Source of the DNA: Argopecten irradians | Taxonomy: Eukaryota > Mollusca > Bivalvia > Pectinida > Pectinidae | Assembly: GCF_041381155.1 (NCBI RefSeq) | Contig: NC_091135.1 | Coordinates: 51,536,497-51,600,496, forward strand | Direction of reading: 5' to 3' | DNA: 64,000 nucleotides | In this document: positions 60,265 to 64,000 of the stretch, in pieces | How positions within the stretch are numbered: position 1 is the first letter of the stretch | Layout: each line of letters begins with the position of its first letter | The notes under the pieces: generated by a model | Told to the model about the DNA's origin: nothing | Database searches by the model: none | Seen by the model: the letters and a program-made list of their open reading frames with translations, nothing else | Translations under genes and position numbers: made by a program

Positions 60265-60901
60265 CAGTATAACTTGTGTAAACCGAACCCTGTATAAACC
60301 GGAAACTTTTCTATACCGATTGATTTGTTTGGTCCCGGCAAATTTCTTAATAAACTATAGTACCCAAAGCCTGCATAATCCGGAACCTGTATACTCTGAA
60401 AACCGGAACTGACTAGGAAATGCTACTATACCTTTCTTTGTAAAATTAACTTGGGCAAACCGGCAACAATGTTTTCACAAAATGGGACTGATCATGAGGC
60501 GCCTAAGGGAATTTACCTGTACCGGTATACTAAGGGCTAGATAGTGACAACTTTTCATTCGACGGTTTTGTTACATGTACATTGTATTTGTGAATACTTT
60601 TTACGGTCAATTCTAACAATAAAACATACACATAACTTCTGAGAGTTCATTTGAATGTAGCACACCGAGAGAAATGGATCGTACATGTACACCTCAGAAA
60701 CCAAGAAAACGTAGAATGGAATTCTGTGTGCTGCCATGTACGTATATGAGAATAAATGTTTGTGCTGTAATAAAAAATTTCTTCTGATGATTTCCATGTA
60801 AACTTATTGTGATAAGGTTCTATCCTCTATAAACCGGACACCTGTAAAAACCGAACAAATCGACTGGTCCTGTTCACATCCAGTTTAGACAAGTTAGACT
60901 G
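60265..60901. mobile_element. pogo/Tigger-like MITE rich in AAACCGGA motifs
   Basis: 637 bp flanked by TA. Left CAGTATAACTTGTGTAAAC, right GTTTAGACAAGTTAGACTG, imperfect inverted termini. At least seven AAACCG(G/A)A-like motifs occur along it (e.g. near 60295, 60385, 60400, 60830, 60848). No transposase. Confidence 0.65.
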
Positions 60902-61258
60902 TATAAAAAGGATGCTCTACTGCACACAATTTTCGGTGTTAACTAAATTTCTTGTTTCTGTATCTTCTGGACCTGTTTAAAAATTGTCATTTGTTGAAAA
61001 TGTATAGTACTATGTAATATATGGAAAAGATTTGGATTACATGTACTTGATATTATAATTTAAAATAATTTTAAATTTTATTATCATAATTGTTTATAAA
61101 TGTCAGAATACAATGTATCATATGTACATAAGAGTCATCTTAGGTTGTAGAAGCAAATTTCCTTTAATAATTGTACATATTTGTTTTATAAAAAAATTTT
61201 GTCTATTAAAAAAAACAGTTTGCCATAGTAATGATTTCATGTTATTGCAATCATTTAA
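60902..61258. other. Intergenic, no feature
   Basis: AT-rich, nothing recognised. Confidence 0.5.
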
Positions 61259-61825
61259 AGGGACAATTCACTCAGGCTAATTCTTTTACATAACCAAGAA
61301 GAAAAATATGGCATAAATGTATTGTTCTACATTTCTTATGAAACATTTAACTCAATATATTGACAAATTCCACGTTATTTTTACGTATTTTAATTGATAC
61401 CGTTGTAACTACAAATCGTTGATCAATACGAATAAGCAGGTACGGTATGTACTCTGTACCCATTCCCGAGCCAAAGTCACGCACGTTAAACAAATGAACT
61501 ACATAACCACTGAGGAGGTAATAAAATGATTCTTAGGCAAGACAATTCATCTAATAAGGTAAACCACTACTGTAAGAGCGATTTGAGCAGTTCTAGACAA
61601 AAGTTGCATTACTCTACGAGCAAGGGACAGGGTTCGGCATACAAGTTGTTCGACCACAATGTGTAATGGCGGACAGCGAGCGAGTTTGAAAGTTTCACAC
61701 ACATTTCACCACCATGGGCTTTTCGAGCATATCACAGTAAAACCGACTGATCTAATTTCCATTAGAACAGGTTTTTTCCCGATATATGTACAAATTTTAA
61801 TGTTGTCTTAGACTGAATTGTCCCT
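61259..61825 (+). mobile_element. TTAA-flanked MITE, family T3, copy 2
   Basis: 567 bp, TTAA at 61255-61258 and 61826-61829. Termini AGGGACAATTCA and TGAATTGTCCCT are perfect inverses. Better preserved than the copy at 42301. Confidence 0.85.
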
Positions 61826-62180
61826 TTAAACAGTATTGAGAATATGCATATGACAGTATATTTGATGCTCTGGAAGAGCTACATTGTTGCATGCAAATGT
61901 TGATGGTCTTTTTGTTATTCAATTTGTCACTTAATATCTTACAGATCCCTTAATTGTCATGAATATGAAATATTAAAGGTAATATTTCAACAGAATTTAA
62001 TTATAAGTGTTGTGTTGTCATTCTTATATATTTACATTCTGAGTGTTCCGTCACTATATGAATCAACCAACTGACGAAAACAAACATTTGCCTATGAAAA
62101 CACTATAATACACTATGAATACAACGATTCTCGTGCATCAATCAGCTGATTTCAAACATTGCGCCAGTTTCATATCAATA
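61826..62180. other. Intergenic, no feature
   Basis: AT-rich, nothing recognised. Confidence 0.5.
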
Positions 62181-62838
62181 CACAAGAGCTGTTGGAGAAC
62201 AGCAAAGCTCGCCTATTCAGAAGAAGTTGATGTTCAGGTATTTACTATTTAAACATGGATATATGACAAAATAACAGACTCAAAAACCCCCTAAAGGGCC
62301 CCAAATTGGTTGTATTATCACGTTCAGCATCCATACACATTAGGATAATAAAATCATAAACATTTATGATGACTTATGCTTAAACAATTGACAAAATAGA
62401 AACTTGCTCAAAAACTTTAACATGGAAATATGACAAATTAACAGACTCAAAAAAACCCTAAAGGGCCCCAAATTGGTTGTATTATCACGTTCAGCATCCA
62501 TACACATTAGGATAATAAAATCATAAACATTTATGATGACGTAAACTTAAACAATTGACGAAACAGAAACTTGCTCAAAAACTTTAACATGGAAATATGA
62601 CAAATTAACAGACTCAAAAAACCCCTAAAGGGCCCAAAATTGGTTGTATTATCACGTTCAGCATCCATACACATTAGGAAAATAAAATCATAAACATTTA
62701 TGATGACGTAAACTTAAACAATTGACGAAACAGAAACTTGCTCAAAAACTTTAACGTGAAATGGGACGCCGACGCCGATGCCGACGCCGGGGTGACAACA
62801 TTAGCTCTCCCTATTCTTCGAATAGGCGAGCTAAAAAT
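62181..62838 (-). mobile_element. Tandem-core (Helitron/HINE-like) element
   Basis: Minus-strand 3' end: hairpin GCTGTT-CTCC-AACAGC followed by TCTTGTG. Minus-strand 5' end: after a T-run, the long hairpin AGCTCGCCTATTCG...GAATAGGGAGAGCT. The core has nearly three units of ~180 bp with 'cccaaattggttgtattatc' and 'acttgctcaaaaactttaac', highly similar to each other. Near the 5' end is the GC-rich 'gacgccgacgccgatgccga'. Confidence 0.8.
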
Positions 62839-63136
62839 AGTCCCCCGCAATATTTTAATGTATAATATATAATGTGTTATTTCTTGATATATAATTAACT
62901 AAGGTCTACTGTAATAAGTCAATCAAATCTTATTTTAACTATATTTCTTTTTTATCGTTTGTCATTTGCAAAAAAAGTCAACCGGAAGGCGGAAGCTTGA
63001 AAACGCGACGTTGTGGAACGACGTCGTCATCCAGCTGTTCCATTAACCTTGTTTCTCGTCGTATATGGGTGTCATAATTTTAAATATAATATAAAACCTT
63101 TCAATAATTTTTATTTTCATAAATTATTCTAATGTA
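62839..63136. other. Intergenic, no feature
   Basis: AT-rich, nothing recognised. Confidence 0.5.
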
Positions 63137-63268
63137 AATGTATTTTTCTAATTTTCATAGCGGCTATGAATAGCAGAAGCTATCTACATATCTTCCGAGG
63201 AGCGCTCCACGGGATATGTAGATAGCTTCTGCTACGCATAGCCGCTATGAAAATTAGAAAAATACATT
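63137..63268. repeat. Near-perfect 55-bp hairpin
   Basis: Left arm 63137-63191 and right arm 63214-63268 are inverse complements with about 2 mismatches. Arm blocks are 'aatgtatttttctaattttc', 'atagcggctatg' and 'tagcagaagctatctacata'; the loop is 22 nt. Origin unknown. Confidence 0.9.
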
Positions 63269-63400
63269 CAATCCCTATATGGATCACAACAGGTTCATCC
63301 AAAAATACGTCACCGACCTCCAGATGTCATTAGAATTTATCACTCACTTGCTGGGATCTATTTTCAACTCAATTGATGGAGAATATGACAATCTGTCCCG

Positions 63401-63994
63401 TTATTTTTGTGTCGCCTGTAACGCAAGGGCAACACTATGGTATTTCAACCAAATTTGGTATAAGCTTTATATCAATGAGATCCTGGATGAGTTCGATAAT
63501 GGTTAAAATCCGTTAATATTTGCAAGAGTTACAGGACTTTAAAGTCGTCAAAACAGATAAATCCATGGTTTTCGTTCGATAACTGTAGTATTTATTGTCC
63601 GATTTCAACCAAATTTGGTGTATTGCTTTATATCAATGAAATCTTAGATGGGTTTGCTACTGATCGAAATCCGTGGATATTTTCAAGAATTATGGGATTT
63701 TAAAATCGTCATAACATGGTTTCTGCTCTATAACTTTTATTAGTATTTATTGTTCGATTTCAAACAAATTTGGTATATAGTATTTATTGTTCAATTTCAA
63801 CCAAATTTGGTATATTGCTCTATATCAATGAGATTTTAGATTGGTACGACACTGGTCAAAATCCAGCAATATTTGCAAGAGTTACGGGACTTGATAACTT
63901 CACCTAATTATTAACAATATTTTCAACTTTAAATATTTAATTATTTTTTGTGATGCTGTGTAGGCGACACATCTACTTCGGTGTAATTCTTGTT
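63401..63994 (+). mobile_element. Possible tandem-core element at the window edge
   Basis: Units repeating 'tttcaaccaaatttggtata' and 'ttatatcaatgagat' (about 63436, 63601, 63796), ending 'ggcgacacatctacttcggt' and TTCTTGTTGTT. Resembles the tandem-core class but the 5' end and terminal hairpin are less clear. Confidence 0.45.
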
Positions 63995-64000
63995 GTTAAA

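Noticed and set aside
1-64000. Endogenous virus or LTR element, bacterial-type defence system, CRISPR array
   Set aside because: No long direct terminal repeats with primer-binding site, no capsid, envelope or polymerase frames, and no spacer-repeat pattern were seen. All tandem arrays are minisatellites or element cores.

Overview
The window is eukaryotic nuclear DNA, AT-rich, with small exons joined by GT-AG introns, many dispersed non-autonomous elements and several tandem arrays. Repeat content (a tRNA-headed SINE whose tail reads like 'catgaccctggctgttaata', TTAA-flanked MITEs, tandem-core elements ending in CTCTTGTT) and gene content point to a bivalve mollusc, plausibly a scallop. The species is inferred, not proven. 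No operons, bacterial genes, CRISPR or structural RNA genes were seen.

Four protein-coding genes can be read. (1) 10426-27962, plus strand: a 13-exon SLC7A9-like light subunit of a heteromeric amino-acid transporter, 495 aa. (2) 30963-31943, plus strand: an intronless FkbM-type methyltransferase with an N-terminal membrane anchor, 326 aa. (3) 39051-51995, minus strand: a complete 12-exon CEP76 centriolar protein, 662 aa. (4) 52274-58881, plus strand: a complete 8-exon MEAK7 (TLDc domain), 469 aa. CEP76 and MEAK7 are head to head with 278 bp between start codons, so they probably share a bidirectional promoter that carries an NRF1-like palindrome. I assembled each multi-exon gene by hand from matching splice phases and family similarity.

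Layout. 1-10 kb is a repeat field: several copies of a ~0.5 kb family (called Rep-1 here), one of them interrupted by both a 1.03 kb hairpin element and a 3.6 kb element with ~0.5 kb inverted termini. 10.4-28 kb is SLC7A9; intron 8 holds a foldback element with a TTAA MITE inside it, and intron 10 holds two large tandem arrays. The first array is made of the 3' end of exon 10 together with its splice donor, repeated about 43 times. 28-31 kb is quiet. 31-39 kb has the FkbM gene, a MITE, a SINE inside a hairpin element, a perfect 22-bp minisatellite and a tandem-core element with A-B-A-B order. 39-52 kb is CEP76, with introns loaded with TTAA MITEs and hAT-like elements, two of them nested. 52-59 kb is MEAK7 with three tandem-core elements in its introns. 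59-64 kb is intergenic with pogo-like and TTAA elements, a near-perfect 55-bp hairpin and more tandem-core elements.

The genes do not form one pathway; they are ordinary metazoan neighbours. The most unusual item is the exon-10/splice-donor array. The second is that seven tandem-core elements share one terminal architecture (a short GC hairpin followed by about CTCTTGTT), which suggests a single rolling-circle-like superfamily.
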